Position numbers and translations under genes: made by a program. Shown here one piece after another: positions 1-8,724 of a stretch of DNA of 57,367 bases. Every line of letters starts with the position of its first letter. The first letter of the stretch is position 1. This stretch comes from Draconibacterium aestuarii. GTDB lineage: Bacteria; Bacteroidota; Bacteroidia; Bacteroidales; Prolixibacteraceae. Location: the NCBI GenBank assembly GCA_026671195.1, contig JAPOHD010000059.1:1-57367 (forward strand), read 5' to 3'. Below the pieces are notes generated by a model. It had not been told where the DNA came from. It ran no database searches and saw nothing but the letters and a program-made list of their open reading frames with translations.

Positions 1-247
1 ACGCACCACTGAAAACCAAACATCCAAACATCGAAAAAACCATAGTATACATCCCCGCTTCGAACCCGGTATCGTCAACACCCGGTTCAGGCTTGGCCGT
101 GCCGACCGCCCGAACGCTTAATTGTTGTTTGCAGTTTTTATCGTCCGTCGATCCCACCACTAAGCTGGATTTGATTCGCCTTTCTAAAGTTATTCCCTTT
201 TTTACAGGAAGACAAGGAAAATAGTATTTCAGAGATAGGGTTTTTCC
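1..247. other. Left-edge gap, no gene recognised
   Basis: No convincing reading frame or RNA gene is visible. A short inverted pair GAACC / GGTTC lies near positions 64-90 and resembles part of a tRNA T-arm at first sight, but its flanks do not form the 5-bp stem. The stretch is richer in C and G than its right-hand neighbour and may belong to a gene or repeat that starts outside the window. Confidence 0.4.
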
Positions 248-826
248 TTATTCAAACTCAATATAATAATAAGTACCGCCTATTACAATCTTCAGATATA
301 CCCCGCTACTTGCCGTAATATCCACATTAGGAGTAAAAGAAACTTTCAATGCTGTGTTTTTAGTTCCTTTGGTTAAATCAGAAAAGATATCGGATATTAC
401 TCCAATAAATTTAGCAGTTGATTGCGGAATATCAGAGGCAAATTCATTTGCAGCATTGGGTTCTACCATACAGTTTCCTAAAAGCACAGGGCTATTTGAT
501 CCCACTGTTACCGTAAAATTGTTTAAAATAGCCTCTTCTCCATCCGGCATTTCAATATTTTTTAATCCTTCAATTTCAATAGAGCAACTTGCTACCTGCA
601 TTTCGCCACTCTCAAGATTTTTAGCCGGATCTTCGCCAATAATGTCAGCCAGTTTAAAATCATTAAATACCAACTCTCCGTTAACTCCCTCCAGGTTCCT
701 TAACAATCCCTTGTAGGTGTAAACGGTGGTAATTTGTTTTGGAACTCCGGTGTTTTCATCACTTTGACACGAACTAATAAATGCACTCATTACAACAAGC
801 AAAACCAATAATTTCAAAGTCTTCAT
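248..826 (-). CDS. Putative lipoprotein of unknown function
   Basis: A 192-aa protein with a classic lipoprotein signal: a Lys-containing start, a hydrophobic run over residues 5-18 and a Cys at about residue 20 (SAFISSC). It should therefore be exported and lipid-anchored. The mature part is rich in beta-forming and Asn/Gly residues, with no catalytic motif that I recognise. It resembles the many small Bacteroidota lipoproteins that fold as beta-sandwiches or calycin-like barrels, but that is only an impression. It is on the same strand as smpB downstream of it in the window, 166 bp away, and no shared operon is evident. Real gene: likely. Function: unknown. Confidence 0.75.
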   Translation of the reverse strand: MKTLKLLVLLVVMSAFISSCQSDENTGVPKQITTVYTYKGLLRNLEGVNGELVFNDFKLADIIGEDPAKNLESGEMQVASCSIEIEGLKNIEMPDGEEAILNNFTVTVGSNSPVLLGNCMVEPNAANEFASDIPQSTAKFIGVISDIFSDLTKGTKNTALKVSFTPNVDITASSGVYLKIVIGGTYYYIEFE

Positions 827-992
827 ATCTATAAAATGTTTCTTTTAATCTATAATCAATACAATAAATATTCACTTCGGACTCGCCGAACTTCTTTTCA
901 CATAAGGAAGATTTAGAAGTGTTTTGGGAGAAACAGCCGATTTTCAGTCCATATAAATCAGGCCATTTCAGTAGTTATTATACCTGGCAAAA

Positions 993-1454
993 TTAATACT
1001 TCATCATACGATCCATATCGCGTTTAGCGTCTTTACTTTTTAGCGATTCGCGTTTGTCGTATGTTTTTTTACCGCGGGCTAAAGCAATTTCGAGTTTGGC
1101 CAATCCTTTGTCGTTTACAAAAAGCTTTGTGCAAATAATTGTTAAACCCGATTCGCGAACTTTTTTATCCAGTTTCAGAATTTCTTTTTTATTCAGCAGC
1201 AATTTTCGATCGCGTTTGGCCATGTGGTTGTTGCAGGTCCCTAATTCGTACTCTGCAATATGCAGGTTGATAACATACATTTGGCCATTTATAATCTGGC
1301 AGTACGAATCGGTCAGGTTTACTTTTCCGTTACGTATCGACTTAATTTCTGTTCCAACCAGCTGCATTCCGGCCACAAAACGTTCAATCAACTCGAATTC
1401 AAAAGTTGCCTTACGATTTTTAATACTGATATTTTGCTGCGTTTTATGTGCCAT
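993..1454 (-). CDS. smpB: SsrA-binding protein SmpB
   Basis: This 153-aa protein binds tmRNA and delivers it to stalled ribosomes for trans-translation, in the cytoplasm. The family signature is clear: the N-terminal motif NRKATFEFELIERFVAGMQL, the conserved GTEIKSIRNGKVNLTDSY core around residues 35-52, HIAEYE and the basic C-terminal tail (KRESLKSKDAKRDMDRMMKY) that enters the mRNA channel. The length is typical. The next gene upstream on the same strand is the Yip1-like membrane protein, whose stop is 85 bp away, so coupling is uncertain. The tmRNA gene itself is not visible in the window. Confidence 0.97.
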   Translation of the reverse strand: MAHKTQQNISIKNRKATFEFELIERFVAGMQLVGTEIKSIRNGKVNLTDSYCQIINGQMYVINLHIAEYELGTCNNHMAKRDRKLLLNKKEILKLDKKVRESGLTIICTKLFVNDKGLAKLEIALARGKKTYDKRESLKSKDAKRDMDRMMKY

Positions 1455-1539
1455 AATTCGTTGTAAGATTTTTGCAGGATGTAATGAGAACCACTGTTGA
1501 GTCCTTATTTACTTCTACTCAATCTACTGATCTGTAAAA

Positions 1540-2106
1540 TTAATAATAAGCCGTTAACAATTTCGATAAGAATACACTTAAAAAGCTAAACACAAAAAAG
1601 TTGACCACAATAGTAATTAAAATATAACTATGCGCTTTATTTTCAGGCAATTTAACCAATTCTTTTGCCCCCACCCAAAAAATATAGAAACTGTATAACC
1701 CCAGAATATCAACTACATATAAAAATGGAAATAAACCGGTTACTATAGAAACCAACAAAAGGGGGCTCATGGAATAGCCCACCAGCTTTCGAGCCGTTTC
1801 AATATCTTTTTTGCCACCAAAAGTTTTTATAAGTTCATTTGTAAAAAATACTCCTATTATGTATAGTAAAATAAATAACAATATTTCGCGAACAACTTTT
1901 AATAACGGATACTCAATAAAAAAATCGGTACGTTTAAAAAATTCACCAATAAATACTGAAAGAGCCAGTACAACAAAGATTGGTAAAAGGTAAGTAAAGA
2001 TAACTCCATTACTCCCTGATGCATCTTTTTGTTCTTCCCAAAATTCCTTTGGTTTTAATACTAATACTTTAATTTCTGCAATTATTTTTGATAATGATAA
2101 ATCCAT
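1540..2106 (-). CDS. Yip1-family integral membrane protein
   Basis: A polytopic membrane protein of 188 aa with about five hydrophobic segments (roughly residues 40-60, 77-95, 120-145, 150-165, 172-190). The overall pattern, with an N-terminal cytoplasmic segment including KPKEFWEEQK followed by a five-helix bundle, matches the bacterial Yip1/YIP1-like family, whose role is not established. The longer frame begins with a TTG at 2127, but a TATTTTTG promoter box overlaps that TTG, so the ATG at 2106 (MDLSLSKIIAEIK) is the better start. It lies between uvrB and smpB on the same strand. Confidence 0.8.
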   Translation of the reverse strand: MDLSLSKIIAEIKVLVLKPKEFWEEQKDASGSNGVIFTYLLPIFVVLALSVFIGEFFKRTDFFIEYPLLKVVREILLFILLYIIGVFFTNELIKTFGGKKDIETARKLVGYSMSPLLLVSIVTGLFPFLYVVDILGLYSFYIFWVGAKELVKLPENKAHSYILITIVVNFFVFSFLSVFLSKLLTAYY

Positions 2107-2124
2107 CCATTCAAAATTTTGCGG

Positions 2125-2132
2125 CAAAAATA
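2125..2132 (-). promoter_or_regulatory. Bacteroidota -7 box for the Yip1-like gene
   Basis: Minus-strand TATTTTTG fits the phylum's TAnnTTTG -7 consensus and sits about 19 nt upstream of the ATG at 2106. It argues that the TTG at 2127 is not the start codon. Confidence 0.5.
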
Positions 2133-2251
2133 CACTTTTTTAATTAAGGTTTGTATTGAATTTCTTAAGTATTACATGTACTGCTCCTTCAGGAAAAGCA
2201 AAGCTCCACTATAAAAACAGATAAAATACCCTGTTGCTCAAGAGCTTCATT

Positions 2252-4276
2252 TTATACTTTCCGCTTTTTCTCCTGAACCAGATTCTGTAAAGCAAACATT
2301 TCGTCGCGCAAACGGGCAGCTTCTATAAAATCGAGTTCTTTCGCCGAGGCCTGCATTTGCTTTTTCGTTTTTTCAATGGCTTTTTCCAAACCTTCAATAC
2401 TCATGTACTGAACTACGGGATCGGCAGCAATGTCGGGTTGTCCCATTCCTCCATCGTATTGCGGTTGTTTGTCGCTGCGGTATTCGTAGCCAATAATTTC
2501 GCGGGTTGGTTTTATTATTTGTTGCGGTGTAATATTGTTTTCTTCGTTGTATTTTAACTGTTTCTCGCGACGATAATTTGTTGCATCAATGGTTTTCTGC
2601 ATGGAGTTGGTAATTTTATCGGCATACATAATTACCATCCCGTTTATATTACGTGCAGCGCGACCTGCCGTTTGTGTAAGCGAGCGTTCCGAACGCAAAA
2701 ATCCTTCTTTGTCGGCATCTAAAATTGCAACCAGTGAAACTTCGGGTAAATCCAATCCTTCACGCAAAAGGTTAATTCCAACCAGCACATCAAACTCACC
2801 GTTCCTTAGTTGCTCCAGAATTTCTATCCTCTCCATGGTATCTACATCGGAATGAATGTAACGAGTTTTAACCCCCATGTTTACAAGGTATTTCGATAGT
2901 TCCTCGGCCATTCGTTTAGTAAGAGTAGTAACCAAAACGCGTTCGTTTTTTTCAATTCGCAAATTTATTTCGTGCATCAAATCGTCAATCTGGTTGGCAC
3001 TTGGCCGCACATCTATAACAGGATCGAGCAAACCGGTTGGACGAATGATTTGTTCGACTACTACCCCCTCGCATTTCTCCAATTCGTAATCGGCAGGCGT
3101 TGCACTCACGTATATGGTTTGTTTCACCAGACCTTCAAACTCTTCAAAACGTAAAGGGCGGTTGTCAATCGCTGCCGGAAGCCGAAACCCAAATTCAACC
3201 AAATTTGTTTTACGCGAATTATCGCCCCCGTACATGGCTCTGATTTGAGAAATCGTTACGTGACTTTCATCAATTACACATAAAAAATCGTCGGGGAAAT
3301 AGTCCAGTAAACAGAACGGACGACTTCCGGGTTCGCGCCCGTCAAAATACCTCGAATAATTCTCAATACCCGGACAATACCCCAGTTCCCGCATCATTTC
3401 CATGTCGTATTCGGTGCGTTCCAAAATACGTTTGGCCTCAAGTGGTTTACCTATTTCCTTAAAAAAATCGACCTGTTTTACCAAATCATCCTGTATTTGC
3501 CGGATAGACGATTTCATACGATCTTTTGTGGTGACAAAAATATTTGCAGGGTATATTATTATTTCATCAAGCCTTTGAAGAGTTTGCCCGGTTTCGGGAT
3601 CAAAACTTGTTATTTCTTCAATTTCATCGCCCCAAAAAGTAATTCGGATGGCCTCATCGGCATAAGCCGGGTAAATATCAACCGTATCGCCTTTCACCCT
3701 AAAATTACCACGCTGAAAATCAACTTCGCTGCGCGAATAAAGTGCATCCACCAATTGTCGGAGCATACCATTTCGCGAAACCTCCTGACCTGCTTTTAAC
3801 TCCGTTATATTTTCATGAAAATCCTGGGGATTTCCAATTCCGTATAAACACGAAACCGACGAAACAACAATTACGTCGCGTCGTCCGGAAAGCAACGCAG
3901 AGGTAGCACTCAAGCGAAGTTTCTCAATATCCTTATTAATCGAAAGGTCCTTTTCAATGTATGTATCGGTAGATGGCAAATAAGCTTCCGGTTGGTAATA
4001 ATCGTAATAAGAAACAAAATATTCCACGGCATTATCGGGGAAAAACTGTTTCATTTCGCTGTAAAGCTGAGCGGCTAAAGTTTTATTATGACTTAAAACC
4101 AGGGTTGGGCGTTTAACTTCCTGAATTACATTAGCTACGGTAAATGTTTTTCCCGAGCCAGTCACTCCCAGTAAAGTTTGAAAACGTTCGCCATTTTCAA
4201 CTCCTTCCGTCAACTGACGAATGGCTTCAGGCTGGTCACCCGTAGGCTTATACTCCGATATTACTTTAAAATCCAT
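2252..4276 (-). CDS. uvrB: UvrABC system protein B (excinuclease subunit)
   Basis: UvrB (674 aa) is the damage-verification helicase of nucleotide excision repair; it loads with UvrA and recruits UvrC. Visible features: Walker A GVTGSGKTFT near residue 40, the YYDYYQPEAY beta-hairpin region near residue 95, helicase motifs including DESH and TAGRAARN, and the C-terminal UVR motif (LDFIEAARLRDEMFAL) that contacts UvrC. The open frame extends 19 codons further upstream, but family members start as MDFKVISEYKPTGDQPEAI, so the ATG at 4276 is chosen. The length is normal. It is transcribed away from the divergent beta-barrel gene, so the 145-bp gap between them holds both promoters. Confidence 0.97.
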   Translation of the reverse strand: MDFKVISEYKPTGDQPEAIRQLTEGVENGERFQTLLGVTGSGKTFTVANVIQEVKRPTLVLSHNKTLAAQLYSEMKQFFPDNAVEYFVSYYDYYQPEAYLPSTDTYIEKDLSINKDIEKLRLSATSALLSGRRDVIVVSSVSCLYGIGNPQDFHENITELKAGQEVSRNGMLRQLVDALYSRSEVDFQRGNFRVKGDTVDIYPAYADEAIRITFWGDEIEEITSFDPETGQTLQRLDEIIIYPANIFVTTKDRMKSSIRQIQDDLVKQVDFFKEIGKPLEAKRILERTEYDMEMMRELGYCPGIENYSRYFDGREPGSRPFCLLDYFPDDFLCVIDESHVTISQIRAMYGGDNSRKTNLVEFGFRLPAAIDNRPLRFEEFEGLVKQTIYVSATPADYELEKCEGVVVEQIIRPTGLLDPVIDVRPSANQIDDLMHEINLRIEKNERVLVTTLTKRMAEELSKYLVNMGVKTRYIHSDVDTMERIEILEQLRNGEFDVLVGINLLREGLDLPEVSLVAILDADKEGFLRSERSLTQTAGRAARNINGMVIMYADKITNSMQKTIDATNYRREKQLKYNEENNITPQQIIKPTREIIGYEYRSDKQPQYDGGMGQPDIAADPVVQYMSIEGLEKAIEKTKKQMQASAKELDFIEAARLRDEMFALQNLVQEKKRKV

Positions 4277-4344
4277 CAGACGAATATAAGCAAAATTGAA
4301 GTTAAAATTAATCCGAAAACAATTACGAACCATTCAATTTTTGC

Positions 4345-4352
4345 TATTTTTG
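4345..4352 (+). promoter_or_regulatory. -7 box for the beta-barrel/lipoprotein pair
   Basis: TATTTTTG matches TAnnTTTG and lies 68 nt upstream of the ATG at 4421. No clean TTTG -33 element is seen at the usual distance, so confidence is moderate. Confidence 0.4.
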
Positions 4353-4420
4353 CCGCTAACCATTAATGAAAAAGAATTGGAAATTGGCTTGGACACCATT
4401 TCCTGAAAAATACTAAATCT

Positions 4421-5125
4421 ATGAATTTGATTAATCGCCTCGGTTTAATCGTTGTACTGCTATTATTCTTTAATGCCGCCCATTCACAAGAAATAGAAGC
4501 GACAAAATACAAATCAAGTTTAAACAGCGGACTATATTTAGGAGCAGCAGTTTCGACCAACGGATGGGGTTTTAATGCCCGTTATGCATTCAACGACTGG
4601 TTCTCTCTGAAAACAGGATACGAAACCTTGTCGCTCTCCTACTCTTTCGATTTCGATGAATATGATGTTGAATACAAAGCCGACCTTGATTTTAAAACAG
4701 GTGGCATTTTGGCCTTGGCTGATTTTAGTTATACCAGAAACCTGTATATTTCAACCGGAATAATTTTCACTTCGTTTAATCCTAAAGTTACAGGATATGC
4801 GATTAGCGATTATCAATATGGAGACATTACAATATCTGCAGACGATATTGGTTCTTTTAAATTTGAAGCAGAACCAGGACTGAAAGTTTCGCCTTATATT
4901 GGTGCCGGTTACCAGGCATTTTTTGGCAAACGCGATGGCGTTGTTTTTAATTTCGAAACAGGTTTTTATTACATGGGAGCGCCCGATTTTACGATAGAAG
5001 CTGATGGCCTGTTAGCACCAACTGCCGATCCGGCTTTTGGACAAACTGAATATTTGGAAAGCCAGTTTGATGCTTACAAAATTTATCCTGTAATTAAATT
5101 AAACCTGGCTTTTAAACTTTTCTAA
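4421..5125 (+). CDS. Outer-membrane beta-barrel protein, unknown function
   Basis: A 234-aa protein with a cleavable signal peptide (hydrophobic residues 8-19, likely cut after AHSQ). The mature part alternates polar and hydrophobic residues with many aromatic and Gly residues (GLYLGAAVSTNGWGFNARYAF, TGGILALADFSYTRN, VSPYIGAGYQAFFG) and ends KLNLAFKLF, which has the terminal aromatic residue typical of outer-membrane barrels. It is probably an 8-strand porin-like barrel. The lipoprotein gene follows after 19 bp, so the two are probably co-transcribed and may form one cell-surface complex; that is inference. Confidence 0.8.
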   Translation: MNLINRLGLIVVLLLFFNAAHSQEIEATKYKSSLNSGLYLGAAVSTNGWGFNARYAFNDWFSLKTGYETLSLSYSFDFDEYDVEYKADLDFKTGGILALADFSYTRNLYISTGIIFTSFNPKVTGYAISDYQYGDITISADDIGSFKFEAEPGLKVSPYIGAGYQAFFGKRDGVVFNFETGFYYMGAPDFTIEADGLLAPTADPAFGQTEYLESQFDAYKIYPVIKLNLAFKLF

Positions 5126-5144
5126 CCCATTAAAATTTCACGTT

Positions 5145-6779
5145 ATGCAATACAAAACTAAAACAAATAACTGGCAAATATTCGTAGTATTTGCATTGAT
5201 AAGCATATTGTCGGGTTGTGGAGAAATGTTAGACGACCCAACTATTGATAAGAACACAGGAGAAGATGTAAATTTTCTGATTGTGGATTTCAACTTTTTT
5301 AATACGCGGATGAGTTATAAACTTGTTGATTTATCCGACAGTTCGGTGATTACATTACCGGCAAAAATTTGGTTTACCGGCACCAATGCCAACGACATTG
5401 TAAACTTTTCAGGTGAGAAAAAAGAGAACTTCACCACCTCGCAAGGCCAGATGGAACTTACTTTCGATCCAAACGTTCCGGTATCTTCAAATTCTCCCTT
5501 AGAATTTACGGTGCATGTTGAGGTGAATGGTTACGAGACTTTTTCCCAGGGAATTCAGATTAACAGTGAAGGCAAAAAAACATATGAATTGCTGATGACC
5601 AAAGAAAACAGCGGCAATGACGAAGTACTAACAGGAGAAGAAGATGGAGACGGATTTGTATTTTCGATGATGGCAGAAATCACAAAGTCGGCTTCAACCG
5701 ATGAACAACCTTACGAAATTTCGTATCGTATAACCAAGGCCGATCTGCTCAAATTTAAAAATTCTTACGGGCAGCTAATATTTACCGACGAAGCCGAAAT
5801 GATGGGAGCCTACCAACAAGATCCGGAACATTTTTTAATTCTAACAATTAATAAAAGCAACAACTATCCGTTAACCATCGACCGGTTAAGTATTGACGGT
5901 TCCAGCCAAATGGTTTCGTTCAGGAAGTTGGAAGTGGGTACTTTAAAAGGCCTTGATCTGGGAGGAGAAATGGTGACAGATTTAAATGGTGGTATAATTA
6001 GCCAAACAGGTACTTATACTGGATTTGTGGAACCTGATATTTTTGGTTTTGCTGAATTCAAAACCGATAACTGGGAGATTCAGGGAACTACTCTGAACCA
6101 CACTTCGCTGCAGTTTTCATATACACTGGCAAGCGCGTCGCTGGAAGCTCTTTGTGCTACTGGCAGCAGCATCAAATTTTCATCAAATGTAAAATCCAGT
6201 TTTTCGATTGATGCCGACTTCTATGATTCAAATGACAGATTGATTTTTACCAGTAATTTTAAAGGCAGTTTCCCTGAAACATTTACCCTGGAAAATGTTC
6301 CGGCGGAAAGTGCAAGAGTTGCATTCCGGGATAATAATCCTTCCTTCAAACCCGTTCCTGATCTAACAATTGACAATTTGTGCAGCGGTAGTTACGAAGT
6401 TGATGTAACATTGGAAGAAGGTTATAACGAATACCAGATTGTATTCAAAGCCTTGTGTGCCGATAATTCGACGGTTGCCATTGCCCCAACCTACAGTGGT
6501 GAAATTAAAATTAAAAACAGCAACGATCCCTGGCAGGGGATTGATATGATTGGCGGAATTGCCGATGTTATGGCAAAACCCAACCAGGATTATGAAATCC
6601 GTTTACTTTGGAATGAAGAATGGGAAAGCACAACTTTTTCAACCAATTTTGATGCAAATGGCAATTACACAGGCCAATTCAGTTCTGAAGTTACTACTGA
6701 TCAAACGGAAGACGGACGTACAAGAATTAAAATAGCACACGAATTTGAACAAAGTATCTGCGACGAATTGGGGTGGTAA
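5145..6779 (+). CDS. Large surface-type lipoprotein, unknown function
   Basis: A 544-aa protein with a lipobox (LISILSGC, Cys at about residue 25), so it is exported and lipid-anchored. The mature chain has several beta-rich stretches that look like Ig-like or carboxypeptidase-regulatory-like modules (for example LEFTVHVEVNGYETFSQGIQ at about residues 125-145). There is no catalytic motif that I can name. It directly follows the beta-barrel gene and probably shares its transcript. The stop is followed by a gap carrying a large nested palindrome. Gene call is secure; function is unknown. Confidence 0.8.
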   Translation: MQYKTKTNNWQIFVVFALISILSGCGEMLDDPTIDKNTGEDVNFLIVDFNFFNTRMSYKLVDLSDSSVITLPAKIWFTGTNANDIVNFSGEKKENFTTSQGQMELTFDPNVPVSSNSPLEFTVHVEVNGYETFSQGIQINSEGKKTYELLMTKENSGNDEVLTGEEDGDGFVFSMMAEITKSASTDEQPYEISYRITKADLLKFKNSYGQLIFTDEAEMMGAYQQDPEHFLILTINKSNNYPLTIDRLSIDGSSQMVSFRKLEVGTLKGLDLGGEMVTDLNGGIISQTGTYTGFVEPDIFGFAEFKTDNWEIQGTTLNHTSLQFSYTLASASLEALCATGSSIKFSSNVKSSFSIDADFYDSNDRLIFTSNFKGSFPETFTLENVPAESARVAFRDNNPSFKPVPDLTIDNLCSGSYEVDVTLEEGYNEYQIVFKALCADNSTVAIAPTYSGEIKIKNSNDPWQGIDMIGGIADVMAKPNQDYEIRLLWNEEWESTTFSTNFDANGNYTGQFSSEVTTDQTEDGRTRIKIAHEFEQSICDELGW

Positions 6780-6940
6780 AAGAAATTTACAGCTACTGAT
6801 AAATAGGTTGGCAGCTGAAGCATTAATCATTACAAATTAACTGTCTGCATACTTCCTGCTGGCGAATGATGTTTTCCTTCCGGAAAACTGAGACCGGGAA
6901 CTTTCTTAAACCCGGATTATACAATAAGGAGTTGTAATGA
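6780..6940. other. Convergent intergenic gap, left part
   Basis: No gene is supported. Two weak hairpins are seen (CCGGG / CCCGG near 6894-6916). A minus-strand open frame across 6823-7044 has no homology that I can defend and overlaps the palindrome described next, so it is not annotated. Confidence 0.4.
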
Positions 6941-7047
6941 GCATTGAAAATACAATAAAACAAGCACTTGCTGAGACGAGGCATAGCACCGTTCCGGTGA
7001 GTTGAAGCAAGTGAGTGAAGCGCCTTGTTTTGAAGTAGTTTCAATGC
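6941..7047. repeat. 107-nt nested palindromic element
   Basis: Nested perfect inverted arms are seen directly: GCATTGAAA (6941-6949) with TTTCAATGC (7039-7047); AAAACAAG (6957-6964) with CTTGTTTT (7024-7031); CACTTGCT (6965-6972) with AGCAAGTG (7006-7013); and CACCG (6987-6991) with CGGTG (6995-6999). The second and third arms are contiguous on the left and split by a 10-nt bulge on the right. The element lies between convergent genes and could fold as RNA or as cruciform DNA. A dispersed repeat, a structured RNA or a complex terminator are all possible. Confidence 0.6.
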
Positions 7048-7076
7048 GCAATAGACTTTTTAATGCATATTGCGGG

Positions 7077-7688
7077 TTAAATAGGTTGACCAATAGTTAC
7101 TTCGTAAAAATCGGTGACAAGGGTGGCTATCATACCTCCGGCACGCGCTGCCTGCATACCCGGTTCACCATCTTCAAAAACCTGGCAAAATTCAGGAGCT
7201 ATACCCATTTTTTCAGCACACTTTAAAAAAGTCTCGGGGTGAGGTTTTGCGTGTGTTACATCTTCAGCCGAAACCAGAATATCGAAGTATTTATCCAGAC
7301 CAAGAATCTCCATTGTTTTCCACGCCAGTCGGTGATAACCTCCAGTGCCTATAGCCATGGGCAGTTTGCCATGATACTGTTTTGCCAGCTCAACCACCGG
7401 CTCAACGGGTTTCATCTTATGCATAATTTTTTCGTACTCGGCTTCCTTAAAATGGCCCACTTCTTCAGGATGCATGGTTGTACCAAACTGCTCGTTTAGC
7501 TTTTCAATGGTGCCAACTGCAGGAATTCCTGCCAGCGTTGCAAAAAGTTCAGGCGTAAAATCAATGCCGTAATCCACCAAAATATTTTTATACGCCCAAA
7601 AATGAACGGGCATTGTATCGGCCAGCGTGCCATCTAAATCAAAAATTAAGGCTTTGGCCTTTGGATTTACTTCTAACTTTTTAATCAT
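7077..7688 (-). CDS. HAD-superfamily phosphatase (beta-phosphoglucomutase-like)
   Basis: A 203-aa cytoplasmic hydrolase of the HAD IA subgroup. Motif I is FDLDGTLADTMPVHFWAY (nucleophile Asp at about residue 17, acid/base Asp two on); a helical cap covers roughly residues 28-90; motif II is the Thr in AIGTGG; motif III and IV follow as SAEDVTHAKPHPETFLKCA and VFEDGEPGMQAARAGGM. The combination resembles beta-phosphoglucomutase and fructose-1-phosphate/6-phosphogluconate phosphatases (YqaB-like), so a small sugar phosphate is the likely substrate, but it cannot be fixed from sequence alone. It is transcribed alone, convergent with the lipoprotein gene. Confidence 0.88.
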   Translation of the reverse strand: MIKKLEVNPKAKALIFDLDGTLADTMPVHFWAYKNILVDYGIDFTPELFATLAGIPAVGTIEKLNEQFGTTMHPEEVGHFKEAEYEKIMHKMKPVEPVVELAKQYHGKLPMAIGTGGYHRLAWKTMEILGLDKYFDILVSAEDVTHAKPHPETFLKCAEKMGIAPEFCQVFEDGEPGMQAARAGGMIATLVTDFYEVTIGQPI

Positions 7689-7793
7689 AATTACTTATTT
7701 CGATTCGAAATTAATCTTTTATTTTTCGCTTTCTTTACAGTGTTTTACATTTAGGAATTATTTTAAATTTTTTTGCCAATAAATTAATATTCG

Positions 7794-8213
7794 ATGACCG
7801 ACACTTTTTTATACACTTTCCCCCAATGGTTTGTTTTTGCGGGTCTTTTTATGATTATTTATGGTTGGATTGAGAGCAAAAAGGCATTTCGTCTGATTGG
7901 AATTTCCATCTTTATAGTATTGGGAATTTATTCGCTGGTGGTATTACTTGGCGACTACCTGGCAATAGGCAACTATTTGACTCCCGAAGAAGTTGTTAGT
8001 GAAGAAATTGACAATGAAATTTTAAATGAAGTCCCTTTTCAGGCCAAACTTGTGCCGGCATACTTGTGCTTTCTGATTGCTTCGGTCCTGGCAATTCCAA
8101 GCCTTATTCTCGACTGGAAAAATAAAAAGCATGCGCGTATTCTGATTGTTATTTTCAGTCTCGTAGCCTTGATGGGTTTTTTTATTGTTGTAGGCACGGT
8201 TAGGAGTATCTGA
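7794..8213 (+). CDS. Small integral membrane protein, unknown
   Basis: A 139-aa protein with four predicted membrane helices: approximately residues 8-23, 31-52, 84-101 and 112-133. Between helices two and three lies an acidic, soluble loop (PEEVVSEEIDNEILNEV). No family is recognised. It is divergent from the HAD gene, with a 105-bp gap between their starts. Composition agrees with its neighbours. A real gene is likely because the helices are regular and the frame is clean; the function is unknown. Confidence 0.6.
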   Translation: MTDTFLYTFPQWFVFAGLFMIIYGWIESKKAFRLIGISIFIVLGIYSLVVLLGDYLAIGNYLTPEEVVSEEIDNEILNEVPFQAKLVPAYLCFLIASVLAIPSLILDWKNKKHARILIVIFSLVALMGFFIVVGTVRSI

Positions 8214-8420
8214 CACTCTTATTCTTTCATACGATGTTGAGATAATAGCAAACTGGCAGACAGTTTTTATCCAATTTTTCAGAAATATCCAACATAAGGA
8301 TTGTCTCCAAAACTACTCATTACTAACTACATTGATTGAATAACTACACCACTTTACATTGAAACACATAGGTTTAAGCCTCGAATGAAATTCGAAAAAA
8401 AGAGTATGGACGGAAGACAT

Positions 8421-8488
8421 AAGTCGGAAGACCGCATAAAAACATTCAACGATTTATTTCGAAACTCCGGTCTCCGGTCTTCTGACTT
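8421..8488. repeat. Inverted repeat, AAGTCGGAAGACCG type
   Basis: AAGTCGGAAGACCG (8421-8434) is mirrored by CGGTCTTCTGACTT (8475-8488) with a single mismatch, separated by 40 nt. The left arm is preceded by a partial direct copy (GGAAGAC, 8412-8418), and the right arm by a duplicated CCGGTCT. This looks like a decayed dispersed intergenic repeat. Confidence 0.5.
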
Positions 8489-8724
8489 CGATCAAAAAAA
8501 ACAAGTTTATAGATACTAAAGTAGCTGCAATAAATTGCAGGGTTTTAAACCAGTAATCAGAAAATAAATATCAAATCAACATATAAAAGTACCCTACTTC
8601 AGTACAACACTCAGGAGTAATAAACCCCAAATTACCGTACACATTATCATCCAGTTATTTGATTAATAAAAACCAGTTGGCAAAAATGTCTTTGTAGATC
8701 TTCAGAGTTAATACTTTTAATTAA

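Noticed and set aside
54-90. tRNA-like T-arm (GGTTCGAA on the minus strand)
   Set aside because: The flanking bases do not make the 5-bp T-stem, and no acceptor stem, anticodon arm or CCA end can be placed.
6823-7044. Minus-strand 73-codon frame
   Set aside because: It spans the nested palindrome and ends in the lipoprotein's 3' flank; no start signal, composition or domain supports it. It may be a spurious call from a repeated element.
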